DNA from: Triatoma infestans
Lineage: Eukaryota; Arthropoda; Insecta; Hemiptera; Reduviidae
Assembly: GCA_011037195.1 (NCBI GenBank)
Contig: JAAEAF010000236.1
Coordinates: 1 to 64,000 of the forward strand
Length of the DNA: 64,000 bases
Reading direction: 5' to 3'
The stretch's first letter is position 1; each line of letters starts with the position of its first letter. The notes under the pieces were generated by a model, which was not told the origin of the DNA, did not search any database, and was given only the letters and a program-made list of their open reading frames with translations. The position numbers and the translations under genes are program-made. Below, piece after piece: positions 45,624-56,574 of the stretch.

Positions 45624-46959
45624 CAGGGTGTCCGGGCTAACTTGTCCACCCCCCCTTTTTTTCGGTAATTATTGATGATGGAAAACAAATTTCAAATCAT
45701 AACGCCCTTTATTTTTTGAGTAGTATCTAATGATATATAAAAAAAAATCTGCTGCTGATATGCAGGTTACACGAACAAAATTTTTTTTTTCAAATGGGAC
45801 CCCCCCCCCATTTTTTATTATGAATTCTAAAAGTACCTTTTTTGTGAGAAAAATTGTTTTTGTAAAATTAAAATTGCTTTTGTAGTTCCCATGTTATGAA
45901 TTTTTGAATGAAAATAAAAACCTTTTTTACTGCATCTGCTGGATTTTAACAAACAAAATGGCTTCCTGGGTTTTTGCCTCGTCGGTCCATAAAATAAAAG
46001 ATAAAAAATCTGGAATTTCCTCTGTTAATGCACTAATATGAGCCAAAAAAGTAAGTCGCCGCTCTTGATCACCCTTCGCGAAACCCCTGAACAATGAGGT
46101 ACCTAAATGGCTTATTTGATAGTGCCGGACTATTTCCCACACGGCAGTTTACTAATTCCCAGAACTCTAGCGGCATTTCGAACTGAAGTGTTAGGATTGT
46201 CTAATGCCATACAGTAGTACATCAAGCTTAGTATCGAAAGTACGAATATTCCTAACCCTATTTCTTGGCCATTGGCGAATGGCATTGCCAAACAAGCGGA
46301 ACTTTGCAGTAATACGATCAATCGTTTTCCTGCTTGGGGGTCTTCGTTCAGAAACTTTCCTGGTAAACCCTTGCAGCTGTTTAAGCTTGACGACGGCATT
46401 AACAAAAATGTCGTACATCAAATGTCGTTCAGTTTTTTCTTTTGTCGGACGGTCCATCTTGTCGGAACGAATGGAAGTTTTGAGGTAGACTGAAAATATT
46501 TTAAAAACAAGGCATTGTTTACAACTTACGAGATTAAAACAGTAAACAAGAGAGCATTTGTGTAAAACATTCATCTTGCATTTTTGTTTTTGCCCTTTGG
46601 ACGGACACTTATGCGTTTATCCATAATTGTTTTTTATTACTATGCCAGCGGTAAAAAAACCTTTTTTTTCGTTCAAAAATTCATAACTTGGGAACCACAA
46701 AAGCAATATCAATTTTTCAAAAACAGCTTTTCTCACAAAAAAAAAGTTCTTTTAGAATTCATAATAAAAAATAAAGGTTCCCATTTGGAAAAAAAATAAT
46801 TTGTTTCTGTAACCTGCATCTCAGTAGCAGATTTTTTGTTTGTTTATAATATCGTTAGATACTACTCAAAAAATAAAGGGAGTCATGATTTGAATTTTTT
46901 TTTCCATCATCAATAATTACCGAGAATAAGGGGGTGGACAACTTAGCTCGGACACCCTG
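45624..46959 (-). mobile_element. DUF4817-type transposon with ~300-bp TIRs
   Basis: 1336 bp, ends CAGGGTGTCC...GGACACCCTG, with TA on both sides (45622-45623 and 46960-46961). Arms of about 300 bp (to about 45925 and from about 46655) are inverted copies sharing GGTAATTATTGATGATGGAA and TTAGATACTACTCAAAAAAT-type text. The middle holds a truncated minus-strand transposase. Confidence 0.9.
45930..46500 (-). pseudogene. Truncated DUF4817-type transposase
   Basis: Minus-strand order: MDRPTKEKTERHLMYDIFVN lies in the 5' part, then NPNTSVRNAARVLGISK, the second helix-turn-helix typical of these proteins. A frameshift near 46135 leads to WEIVRHYQISHLGTSLFRGF, then GDQERRLTFLAHISALTEEI with IPDFLSFILWTDEA, the first catalytic Asp block ('xxILWTDEA'). 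Everything after this Asp, including the later acidic residues, is missing. It therefore cannot transpose itself. Confidence 0.82.
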
Positions 46960-47285
46960 TATAGACGATAGAACCGTAAGAATACATTGAAATGGCACTT
47001 TAGAGGGAAAGCCTGAGGTCCACACCCCTTCTCAACGAATTTTCTGCGAAAAATTTTTCAAATAAAAACTGTAGTAGTTTAATTAATTAATCGACATACA
47101 GCTGTTGAATAATACAGCTGTTGCTCGTTTCCGTTTTTGAGTGATGCTTATCTCACACACACACACACACACACATACAAATCAATTTTCTATAAACCAC
47201 TTCGAAAAAATATGTATTTCTGGTGAAAACTCAATTTCGAAAATTTCATTTCCTTTTGCAGCAGTGAGAGAAAGTAACATTTGAT
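46960..47285 (-). repeat. Family R copy, minus orientation
   Basis: On the minus strand it starts TTACTTTCTCTCACTGCTGC near 47278 and includes an (AC)n tract at 47152-47176. Confidence 0.7.
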
Positions 47286-47560
47286 TAAGTGCCCAATTTG
47301 ATGTTTTAGCCATCAAGAGATTTGAAGAACTATTTAATACTGGGCAAAATTTTACTAAGCTAAGATTACATTTTACTATGAAACCACAAACGATTTTCTT
47401 TAAACATCGCACAATATTCCCATTCATTTTTGTTTAAAACGTTTTTCTAGGAAGCAGAGTTCCAAGGAGCTACAATGTTGAGCTTCCCTCTAAAGTGCCA
47501 CTTTAGGAAAATGCCCTATTCTTATTAGAACTTAATTTACAATAAACGACATAGTAATTA
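47286..47560 (+). repeat. Family R copy, plus orientation
   Basis: 'AACGATTTTCTTTAAACATC' and 'CTCTAAAGTGCCACTTTAGG' place it on the plus strand, back to back with the previous copy. Confidence 0.65.
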
Positions 47561-47649
47561 GAATATACTACCAGGAAAGCTGATTGTATTTTCACTAACG
47601 ATATATTTATGTTATTCAAATACGTGTCTGGAATTTTAATGTAACTAGT

Positions 47650-48175
47650 TCCTATATTTTGTTTGCTCGGCAACGGAGGCAAACGGAAATGCGGGAGTTG
47701 GAGTTAAAGCCATCAATTTTCGAATTTGGACGCCGGGTGGTAAAAAACGGCGATGAATTTCGATGGAGAAATAAAAGCAGTTCTTCTAGTTTTGAGGGAA
47801 AAAGAAGAAAAAAAGAAAAGCCATCCTAATAATTTTCTTTGATTCTCAAACTGCAATTCAAGCAATCACGTGCTTAATGAGTCTGACGCTATTTATGTTA
47901 TAAACAACAACCACAACTCCCCTTATCATATGATGCCACAAAAAAAGGATGCTTCGTAAAGCAGGAAAAGACATGAAAAGGCAGAGAAAGTAACAGATGG
48001 CGGGAAACAAGCAATGCTCTGTCTTGGGCGAACATGTCAACTCGAAACGAATCGGTGGCCTCCTTCAGAATCACTACAGGACATCTGCAGGCCCACATCC
48101 ATCCACGCCCAAGAGGAGTTTGCTAACAGTTTGGATTGTGTATTGCATGGAAATGGTAGTATGACTGGTGCCTAC
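47650..48175 (+). pseudogene. LINE RNase H and C-terminal fragment
   Basis: In shifting plus-strand frames: an ATEANGNAGVGVKAINF strand pair, AVLLVLREKEEKKKSHPN, and FDSQTAIQAIT, the 'xSDSQtAIqAI' catalytic Asp motif of LINE RNase H. At about 48025-48090 NESVASFRITTGHLQAHIH matches the 'VAxFRLxTGHxxLxxHLHR' linker that follows RNase H in I/jockey-like elements. Stops and at least two frameshifts are present. Ends were not determined. Confidence 0.62.
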
Positions 48176-48260
48176 TTAAAACGGTGTCTCGTCCTTCCGG
48201 CCGCATTTCCTACAGAGTATATGCGCAGAGAGACCCTTGCTATGTTTTTAACGAATTGTT
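48176..48260 (-). pseudogene. LINE C-terminal knuckle, fragment B (minus)
   Basis: The minus strand reads KGLSAHILCRKCGRKDETPF then a stop. About 60 bp match 30840-30900 in the same relative orientation. It abuts a LINE fragment on the opposite strand. Confidence 0.55.
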
Positions 48261-48289
48261 TGTATATTTATGTGTTTATATTTGTTAAA

Positions 48290-48880
48290 ATATAGTTACA
48301 ATAGTTCCAACCGAATAACGGTAAACTTGATATAATACAGGTAGTACCATCGCATCTGACACGAAAGTTTCGGGCAAGATCCAGCAACCGGAAGTGCAAC
48401 TTTATCGAGATTTTTCCCATTTTTATATGATTTCTCGAAAATGGCTCTAACAATTTTCGTACACAGCCAAATTTCGTACACATACAAATTTCGTATACAT
48501 CAAAATTTCGAAAATGGTAAATTTCGTGTGCTTAACTTCACTGTTATTTGAAATATTTTCCCGGGAAAATTGATTTTTTGGTCGGGTCTGGGGGGAACAG
48601 TAGCGTCTTGCTTCCGTCTAAATTACCACTTGAGTATAATATACGCTTTTACTATCTACATAATATTAATATACAGAATAGTTTTTTGAATTTTTGAAAT
48701 TTTCTCGAAAACGGCTACAACGATTTTATTTAAACTTAAAATGCTCATTGCACAGTTATAAACATTTTTCAGATAAATTTGTGGCGTTTAATTTCAAATA
48801 TATGGGGTTAGTTCTATGTTATTAGCGCGCTCTTCACTTCCTTACCAGCTTGGGTTAGTAGCTTGGTATTAGTACCCGTA
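48290..48880 (+). repeat. Family R copy, left of a GC-rich insertion
   Basis: 'AGCAACCGGAAGTGCAACTT' is followed by a short GT/CGTA-rich stutter ('AAATTTCGTACACA' repeated, 48470-48520) and 'CGGCTACAACGATTTTATTT'. Confidence 0.72.
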
Positions 48881-48884
48881 CATG

Positions 48885-49535
48885 GGCATGGTATGTGGGG
48901 TCCCATCGCCCACCTTTGGGGTGCAGTCAGCCTCTGGCTCTCCAGGTTGAGGAGCCCCTCACCCCGACCAATCCTATCCTGTTCCTTTCCCCTTGCAGGG
49001 TTGCCTGTAGGTATCCTGGGTTACTGAACCCCTGTACTTGAGGCAATGGACAGGAATCAGTAGATGGCGCAATCCATCGGGCGTGCTATCAAGCACGCTA
49101 AGCTCGTTAGAGTATGAATTACTGAACTACGGACGCAAGCTATATATTCCAAGCCAATTGCTTGCAATTGAGGTTGGATTCGTAGTGGCCGTGTTTTAAA
49201 CAATGACTTCAATGACTGAGGTCATGAGTTGAGCGGGAGGAGACCCACGATATAAATTAAATCCCGGTGCCAGCCTGTAGCTGTAAGCGTATTTGCTAGG
49301 TGTGCGCGCTTTCCAGAGCCTGCTAGGATGCCTTACATAGCTTTTGGGAGTGGGGTGTGACCACTTTGTTGGTTCACCTCACGCGCTGGTTGAGCGTATC
49401 TCAACCTGCCCTTTAATGGGTCAAGCGGGGGAGTGCCCGGGTAGGCACTTCTGCCATGGCGAGGTCTTGCACTAATAGTCTCTCTATGGTGGTGACATCC
49501 TTCTCTTGTAAAACGACCCCAAGAGGGTAGTACCA
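48885..49535. mobile_element. GC-rich insertion, probably LINE 5' UTR or leader
   Basis: About 650 bp near 50% GC sit within an AT-rich R copy, with TAGTACC at both edges (about 48869 and 49530). Features such as GGGGTCCCATCGCCCACCTT and stacked CCCTCACCCC resemble transposon leaders, but no ORF continues from it and no family is certain. Confidence 0.4.
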
Positions 49536-49539
49536 AATT

Positions 49540-49620
49540 TGTCATTTTATATAATCCTAATTGTATTAACAGGAAGTAAGAGAAAGTCTTGTGAGTGTTT
49601 CACGCCGTTTTTTTTTTGTT
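49540..49620 (+). repeat. Family R right end
   Basis: AAGTAAGAGAAAGTCTTGTG followed by AGTGTTTCACGCCG. Confidence 0.8.
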
Positions 49621-50690
49621 TCCTTTGTAGTATGAGGATTAGCCTACTTACTTCTTCGTGATGTCGCTGGAGTTAGGCCTAACAATACAAACAATCTCAT
49701 GCCCTTGCCTATAAGACTTAATGGTGAAATTGAATTTTGCCGCTCTACTCGGATAAAGATGTTTACTCACAGATACACTCCCCTATGCCTTCACTACAGG
49801 CAGGACACCCTCACTTCTATGTTGTACTTTTTAGACCACTAACATACATTGAACAAATTCGAATCAAGCTACATAGATCTCTCTTGGTCCACGATGGATA
49901 TATGCTTAGAAAACCACTGCAGAGTACACGTAATGTTTGTTAATGTGTACAAATACTATTACTTCGACGATGTCTATTCATCGTCTAAAAGTAAATAAAA
50001 CTAGGGCTAACTTTGTTTCTAGCTTGTAGCAAAGTTTTTGTTTGAGAAGCTGTAAAATTGTTTTCGTATAGGACGAAATATATTCTCAGATATTTTGTCC
50101 TAGTAATAAATTTGTAAAACAAGACTGAGATTATGAAATTTGCATCACTATTTTATAATTAATTACTAATAAATCATTTTTCATTCATTCTTATTTACAG
50201 TTTAATACATTCTTGAGAAATTAATCAGATTCTGAATGTAAGATAAAGTTATTATCTTTGCTGACTAACAAACCAAGTGTAAACTTCCCCTAGAAAGATT
50301 AATTAAACTGGAATCACTTCTCATTTAGAAAATAACAGAATTAGACGAGTTGAAAACATATCAGTCAACATATTCTGTCTTAATTTCTTCCCCTTAACTT
50401 ACCAATATCATTTTATAACTTGTCTTTTTTTAAACTGAAAGTATATTTTGTAATTCTGATCTTATGATTTCTGATAAAAAAGACTGTTGCAGGTATAAAA
50501 TATTTTTTTGGAATCTTTAGAGTCCAAACGGTTTTTTTTTACTACATAGTTTAACCACTGTTTAATATAGTTTTAAATGTTATTAATATTGCATTTTTAA
50601 TCTTATATGGCAAGTGGACTAGCCATTCTTTAGGACCTCTTGACTTCTCTGCGATTATTCCAGCCTAACAGCACAAAAATATTTATATCA
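49621..50690. other. AT-rich stretch, nothing assigned
   Basis: An open frame at 49737-49943 follows an acceptor-like TTTGTAG but matches no family I know. Confidence 0.3.
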
Positions 50691-50744
50691 TCATTGTCAT
50701 GGAAACAAGGCAACAAATGCCTTATACACATATGTTGAATTCAA

Positions 50745-50886
50745 TGGTTTCAATACTAGCCGCAGCAAACGCCACCATCGAGCACTTCAGCTATGCATTC
50801 CACCATCTGACACGCCCACTCTTTTGTAGTGGCGAATGTACTTCAGTATGGACAGCGAATAACCTAGAAGCTGTTACCAGAGGTTA
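50745..50886 (+). repeat. Dispersed repeat, copy 1
   Basis: GAGCACTTCAGCTATGCATT, then CTGACACGCCCACTC and GTAGTGGCGAATG, match 63880-63970. Confidence 0.75.
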
Positions 50887-51309
50887 GTTTTATCTGAATA
50901 AAAAACCAATCAGCTGAGGACTTAACGAACAGTCCCCCAGATAAGTTACTAGTCTCATGATTAATCATGGACAGTACACAAATGAACACTAGTTAGTCCA
51001 ATGAAACAAGAGTCCAAATACCCACATCGCTCTTGAGAAGACTCATATATTAATCACCAACAACATCACTCTCCGTTCGGTCATCTGCCTTCTTCATTAC
51101 TGTTCTGTCCCCACTAGTAACGCAAAATATAAATTGTGAGTATAAGCTCAGCTATGTGTTTATCACCATTTCCCGTAACCCATTACGACAACCTCAAGCA
51201 TAGTAACCTACAAAAGTTGTTACAACTGATTTTGTTCAGCGCACCCAACCAAACTCTAACCACACAAACCAACACAATTAACTTACACATTTACATCAGA
51301 ATATTATTC

Positions 51310-51600
51310 CGTGATAGCCTGCTTCATTTTATGGTCATTGATCGATCGGTTTCGGGCATTCACCCACGCACGTCATTAGGATGTCTGGATAAATAGTGTG
51401 ATAATTACAGTCTTGCCTACAGTAAAAATCTTTGTTTTGTGTTTTTGCTCTGTGCTTGTGGATTTTCAGTCTGTATTATCACACATTTTATCAAGACATC
51501 GGGTGAACGCAAATCGATCGATGACCACCAAATAAAGCAGCCTATCACTGATGATGTTTTATGACGGAAATATCTCTGATGTTTTCCAGCACTGCAAAGC
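51310..51600. repeat. Hammerhead-module repeats in inverted arrangement
   Basis: A minus copy (51316-51412) and a plus copy (about 51465-51600) face away from each other, sharing GCTTCATTTTATGGTCATTG and CAGTCTGTATTATCACAC in opposite senses. The minus copy keeps GAAAC and a longer helix II but has CTAATGA instead of CTGATGA. The plus copy has lost the CTGANGA half. Confidence 0.7.
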
Positions 51601-51634
51601 CTACCATTTTATGTACAAATACTGTCATCTAACG

Positions 51635-51758
51635 CAACAGTTCTCAACCTTGTTCGGTCCACTCCCCCTCACCCCGAAGTAACTAAGTGAACACAACTCT
51701 TGATCTCTGTTGCCCTATCGCCCTCTTGGAAACTCCATTTGCCTGTTGAGAACCACTG
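51635..51758. mobile_element. Short hAT-type MITE
   Basis: 124 bp with inverted ends CAACAGTTCTCAAC and GTTGAGAACCACTG (12 of 14 match), the 'CAGNGGTTCTCAAC' terminus of many hAT MITEs. The flanking 8-mers ATCTAACG and ATTTGAAG match only partly. Confidence 0.65.
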
Positions 51759-52377
51759 ATTTGAAGGGATCCATCCATAACAGGTCATCTAAGTCGTAAA
51801 TATTTTCTCTTACTCCACTATTACAGTAGCTCTCTCTATACAATAAACATGGCACTTATTTGTGAGCATTGTATTAGTAACATCATGTCTTTTGTTTCAT
51901 CTCTCATGGAAACAATACAAAAAAAAACACGATTTTATATGTTTAATAAATTATTTTATACAAATGTTTGCAAGTTGTATTTTGTTTAATGTTTGTATTT
52001 TGTAAACGTGTCTTATAACATATGTTTCAAGATGTAGGTGTGGACTAGATTTAATGAAATAAAATATAACGCTTATTTTTATTATTAGAAACAAACAAAA
52101 TTGAAATTTGAATGATTATATTTTTCGTTTCAAACGATAACTTCATTTGAAGGTGAATTAAAATGTGACCATTTATACAGCTGTAGTATTATTGATTTTT
52201 TTTTCTGGTGGAAATACGTAATTAATTTTTTTTTTTTTTCTGGCACATCAATAACTTAGGTCATTACCACCAGCCAAAATTAATTATTTATTAATTTGAA
52301 TGTTTTAATAGCATTTTATGTTGTCTCTGTTTACTTCTCTGACTTTTTGTTATTAAATTTTCGATTTCGTTTTCCAG

Positions 52378-52470
52378 TTCTTGAACAAACCTGAACCAAA
52401 ATACAGGAAAGCCATGGAAGTGTTTCAACGCTCATGGGATTTTCTCTTTCATTATATTCTTTCATTCTAA
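52378..52470 (+). other. Possible terminal coding exon, unidentified gene
   Basis: A strong acceptor, TTTCGTTTTCCAG ending at 52377, is followed by 30 codons and TAA. The product contains LNKPEPKYRKAMEVFQRSW then DFLFHYILSF, with the composition of an ordinary protein C-terminus. Family R and transposon signals are absent nearby. No upstream exon was found on the plus strand back to the hAT MITE, so the parent gene is unknown. A chance frame is possible because the exon is short. Confidence 0.3.
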
Positions 52471-52726
52471 ACAAAAAGAAAAAAGGAATTACGTCATGAT
52501 TGTATTGGTTTTAATTGAGTGACAAACAAACATTAATTAAGATACTAGCCTTGTCAAAGCCTGCCACTTTAGAACCACGATAAACATGTTTTACATTTCA
52601 TGCAGTGGGCATCATGTTACCATTTAGGTTTGGGTCCTACAGTCATTGGGGTTACCAAAACTGTTCTTAAAATACATTCAAATTTGGAGAATATATAAAG
52701 TATTTAGTGTGAATTAGAGAAATATT

Positions 52727-52981
52727 TCAATTTTCAGTTTTTGGAATTTTAAGTCGCAATAGAGAAGTAGTTTTGATAGAGATGGATGAAGCTTTGTCTG
52801 GATATTGCATTCTAAATATGAGTAGTTTCAAGTTACTTGCTTTATGCGTTTTTTCCCGAAGTACAAAGATTGCGTCATAATTCGAGCGTTCCCTTCCATC
52901 TTCCTCCATGCTGCCAATCACTGTCGTTCTCTTAGGCCTCTTTGTCGGATCCATTTTTTTTACCAAGGGCGAACCAGACAA
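52727..52981 (-). pseudogene. Possible BED-finger (hAT transposase N-terminus) remnant
   Basis: The minus-strand frame begins MDPTKRPKRTTVIGS (in-frame Met at about 52954) and contains THKASNLKLLIFRMQYPDKA. This resembles the second half of a BED zinc finger ('TSNLxxHxxRxHP'), with the Cys and His ligands changed. If so it is a dead hAT amino end. The evidence is a weak motif match only. Confidence 0.25.
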
Positions 52982-55900
52982 GTTTCTTTTTCATTTGTCT
53001 CCCTGTAGCATACTCGACTACCCTCGTTTCCTTACCCACCGCCCCATTCCTTACTTTTTTTTAACATACAGTTAACTGAACATCCCACTATAATAAATAT
53101 AGACTCTTCTTTTTGTCAGTACCGTACTCTTCAGTACAGGGTGTAACGTCCTCTAACTCTTCTTTGCTTCCCTATATTGTCTCTATATCCTTAAATTCCA
53201 ATCTAACACCGATCCCAAATATTTAAATTCTTATATCTGTCTTCACTCACCCCACCCCTACCCCACCAACTTCAGATTATTTACTTCACAACTTTCATCA
53301 TATATTGGGTCTTGATGATATTTATTGTCAGACTCCTTACTTTGGAGTATTTATTTTTTACTCAATTTATTCTAGATCGTTTTCAATCTGATCGTCCGAT
53401 CAACAAAGCGATCATAGATATCCGCCGACGATTGGTACGCCCATTTCCTCACAATGGACCATTCTCGGTCCATTCTAGCAAAGCTATATCCTATAAACTA
53501 TAATTCTATAAATTATTGTGTAATTCAATTAATAAAGGCTTTCTGTCCCCTTAAATTGTGTTATTACATAAACCCTTTTCCCGTTTAGAAAAAAAAAGTT
53601 AACTGCATTCCAGTTGGAAACCTATTTCAAGGGGTCAATTCTGGAAATAACTTCACTATTGCATATATATATTTTTGAACATTATTCCCAGTTGGAAACC
53701 TCTTCACAGTTAATTCTGTAATTAGAGTCGAAGCGTCGAAGTCAACATAGGTTTCCTAAGCGATCACGTGACTGGCCCAGTTCTCTCCTTTATATCCTAC
53801 TAGTATATTTTAAAACAACTCTTGTGTACGCCATTAAATATTTTTGAGAATCCTTTCTTATATCTTCATCTGATCTTCCATTTACAAAATATTTTTAATT
53901 ATTCTAATCACTTTTTATTCTCTCTCAGTATTCATTTCAGGTAGTCCGTAAATTATTCCTCGCTACATAGTTGAAATTACATTTTGAAACTAATATTGTG
54001 ACTTAAAAAGTTCTTATGAATAAGTCAGTTCACACATAAATTAAAGCAGCATTTCCCAATAATAATGTTTTAACTAATAATCTCGATAACACCATCGAGA
54101 TAGATAGCTTCCAGCAGTATAAAATATTTTTCAGTCAAATTATTATTTTTTTTATTTCTTATTTTAATGGAAATAAATCTTAATTCAGAAACTTTAATTA
54201 CAAAATGAGCGTTCCGACAAACTTTGCAGGTGTTTTTTATCGTTTAATTTTCCTACCTCAACAGATACCGTTGCGACATGTAAAGTACCTGTACTTTAAT
54301 TATTTGTCGTTTGGTTAACTGATTTTTATTATAAATAACCAGAGTATTATGAATGAATTTATTGATGTAATGCAACCGAGATTCAACAGTTTATAACAAT
54401 GTCTTGAAAGTGAAAGATGTGCATATTTTGTCATAACTTCGTGGTTATCATACCTTGTTTTGAAAATACATCATATGTTATGTCAATTAAATTACAAGGC
54501 ATTGTTTACAAATTTCAATATAATATTGAAATGTCAATGTGCAATAAATCTGTATTCAGAGCACAGAGAAACCAGTCATACTATACATACTATAATACTA
54601 TAATAATCATAAATACTAGTCATACTATAATCTAAAGTATTTATAATGAAGAGCAATTATAATAGTTGACCAAACTACAAATGAAAATACGGAACTGAAG
54701 ATCGCACGTAAGTGTCGAAACCGTCTTTGGAGACAATAAAATAAAATTTAATAGCACTGGGGAATTAGTTAACATCATTTAATAGAAGAATTTCAATATA
54801 ATTTGCTTGAAACGATTAATTTTATTGAATAAGGTTTAATTACCTGAAAAAGAATTAATTTGATTTAAAAAAAATTCAATTTAGTTAAAAAAAGGATTAG
54901 TTGGAAAAAGATTTTGTTTGAAAAATGCATGCAATATTCAATCAAAAGCCTGGATCACAGTGCTAAGTGCACATCTATACACCTGAAGCACACACACACA
55001 CTCACTTACACCGGTTTAAAATTTGTTTGAAGTGAGGAATTGGCCGCGGCGCTAATGTACTTTATGTTTTAGTGGTTCAGGAATGTCGTCCGTATTTTAT
55101 AGAGCACATCTGCCATTATTACCGGCAGTACTGAGCGCCCATTCTTCTCCAAATGGATGTCTCCTCCTCACATCTAATTCATCTGAATAGGAAACCCTTG
55201 GTCCCTGCTTTCATCATTGTTTAATTAGGATCATATTCATATGAAGGAATCTGCTTAGAAGGAACTAATAATTATTTCGACAGAACTTAAAAATATGTAT
55301 AGTATTTATAATCTTACTATTAATTTCTGACCTCTTCATTCATGATTGATTTTTCTAAAATGGAATAATTATCGTCTATGTTTTTTTGAGCTTGCTCTGA
55401 ATCTGAATTTGGGTTACTGTGGGTGTGAAAGCTCAGAGAGAAAGTTTGAATTCCTTTTGTGATAGATTTCACAACAGGATATAACTAAAAAATTTTCGAA
55501 TCAAAATAGACTAACCTATCCTTCCTTTTACTGAATTTTGTTTTCTTATTCCTTCGTAAAAACTTGCCGATAATTTTCCAATAAATTTGCTCCTATATAA
55601 TGATGAGACAATTGCTCCACCTGAGAACAAGTTCGTTTGATCTAAAGCTTTAGACTTGGGACAAATTTTGGGAATTTGAAGAGTGTTTCACCGTTAAAAT
55701 TGTTTTAAAGGTTGTTAGTTTTTTATCATGTTATCTTTTTATAACAACCTCAATCAATACTAGAAGAATAGTAAAATCACTTTTTACATTTTACTTAGAA
55801 AGGTATCTATTGATACCACTTAATTTGGAGGAGTTTTAATATTATCCAGCTCGTTAAATTAATTTTTTATTAGTCTGATTGCCGAAAAGGTTTCTATGGA

Positions 55901-56410
55901 AAATTATTCTCTTTGTTACTAATAAAATTTTAGTAAACGATGAAAATTGCTTTTGATTCGAATTAAGTAAAAACTATTTATTTTTTGTTTATAAATGCGA
56001 AACTAGCGCTCTCTGGTAGAGGTAAATATTTATTAATTTCTTATAACGTAAGCTACTTTAAGTTACAGGCCACGGTAAAGTGGCACCTAAATTGCTGCTT
56101 AAATTTTAAACTTTTATACGGCAGATTTTTATTTAGTGGAGATTTACATTTTTTTTTCTTAATTATTGTAACTGTTTGATGTTTTTAATTTGAGACATAC
56201 ATTAGATAAATATAAAGGGTTTAGTAATTTCTGAATTCTTCCAATCAGCTTAAAAATATGTAATTTTCTTTATCGGGTTGTAATTGTCATTATTATATTG
56301 CAAGAAATTATATAAATGTCAATAGAAGAATCCAATTTATCAATGTTCCTTCCCGAACAATCCATTTACTTGTAAAAGTATATATAATTAAAAATTCTTT
56401 TAATAATTTT
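52982..56410. other. Long AT-rich interval, nothing assigned
   Basis: A pyrimidine-rich block at 53100-53560 ends with AATAAAGGC and could be an LTR or 3' UTR. CCAGTTGGAAACCT occurs twice (about 53612 and 53690). A GC-richer patch at 55020-55200 has no readable gene. Confidence 0.35.
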
Positions 56411-56574
56411 ATAATTACCTGGCGTGGGGGTTAACCGTGATCAATAAGGCGGTTCCCTCAGGGCGAGGCCCTATCATTGCACTACGATTGGGTTGACCCC
56501 TGCGAATATCCCAAATGTGGATATCTCGGACGCATAATTTTTGGCTTTGTGGGACTGCGTTCGCGCTATCCCAT
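56411..56574 (+). ncRNA. U1 snRNA-like gene with altered 5' end
   Basis: The sequence follows metazoan U1 from end to end at the usual length of about 164 nt. The parts in order are ATAATTACCTGGCGTGG (5' splice-site-pairing end), GGTTAACCGTGATCA (stem-loop I), TCATTGCACTACG (the U1A-binding loop, normally ATTGCACNCC), TTGACCCCTGCGA, stem-loop III (ATATCC paired with GGATAT), the Sm site AATTTTTGG (56537-56545) and a terminal hairpin TGGGACTGCG-TTCG-CGCTATCCCA. U1 starts spliceosome assembly by pairing with 5' splice sites. Two changes stand out: position 4 is A instead of C, and the U1-70K loop reads ATCAATAA where ATCACGAA is usual. Stems remain paired. It may be a variant U1 or a recent pseudogene. 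No certain PSE was identified; a candidate CCTTCCCGAACAATCC lies about 60 bp upstream. Confidence 0.88.
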
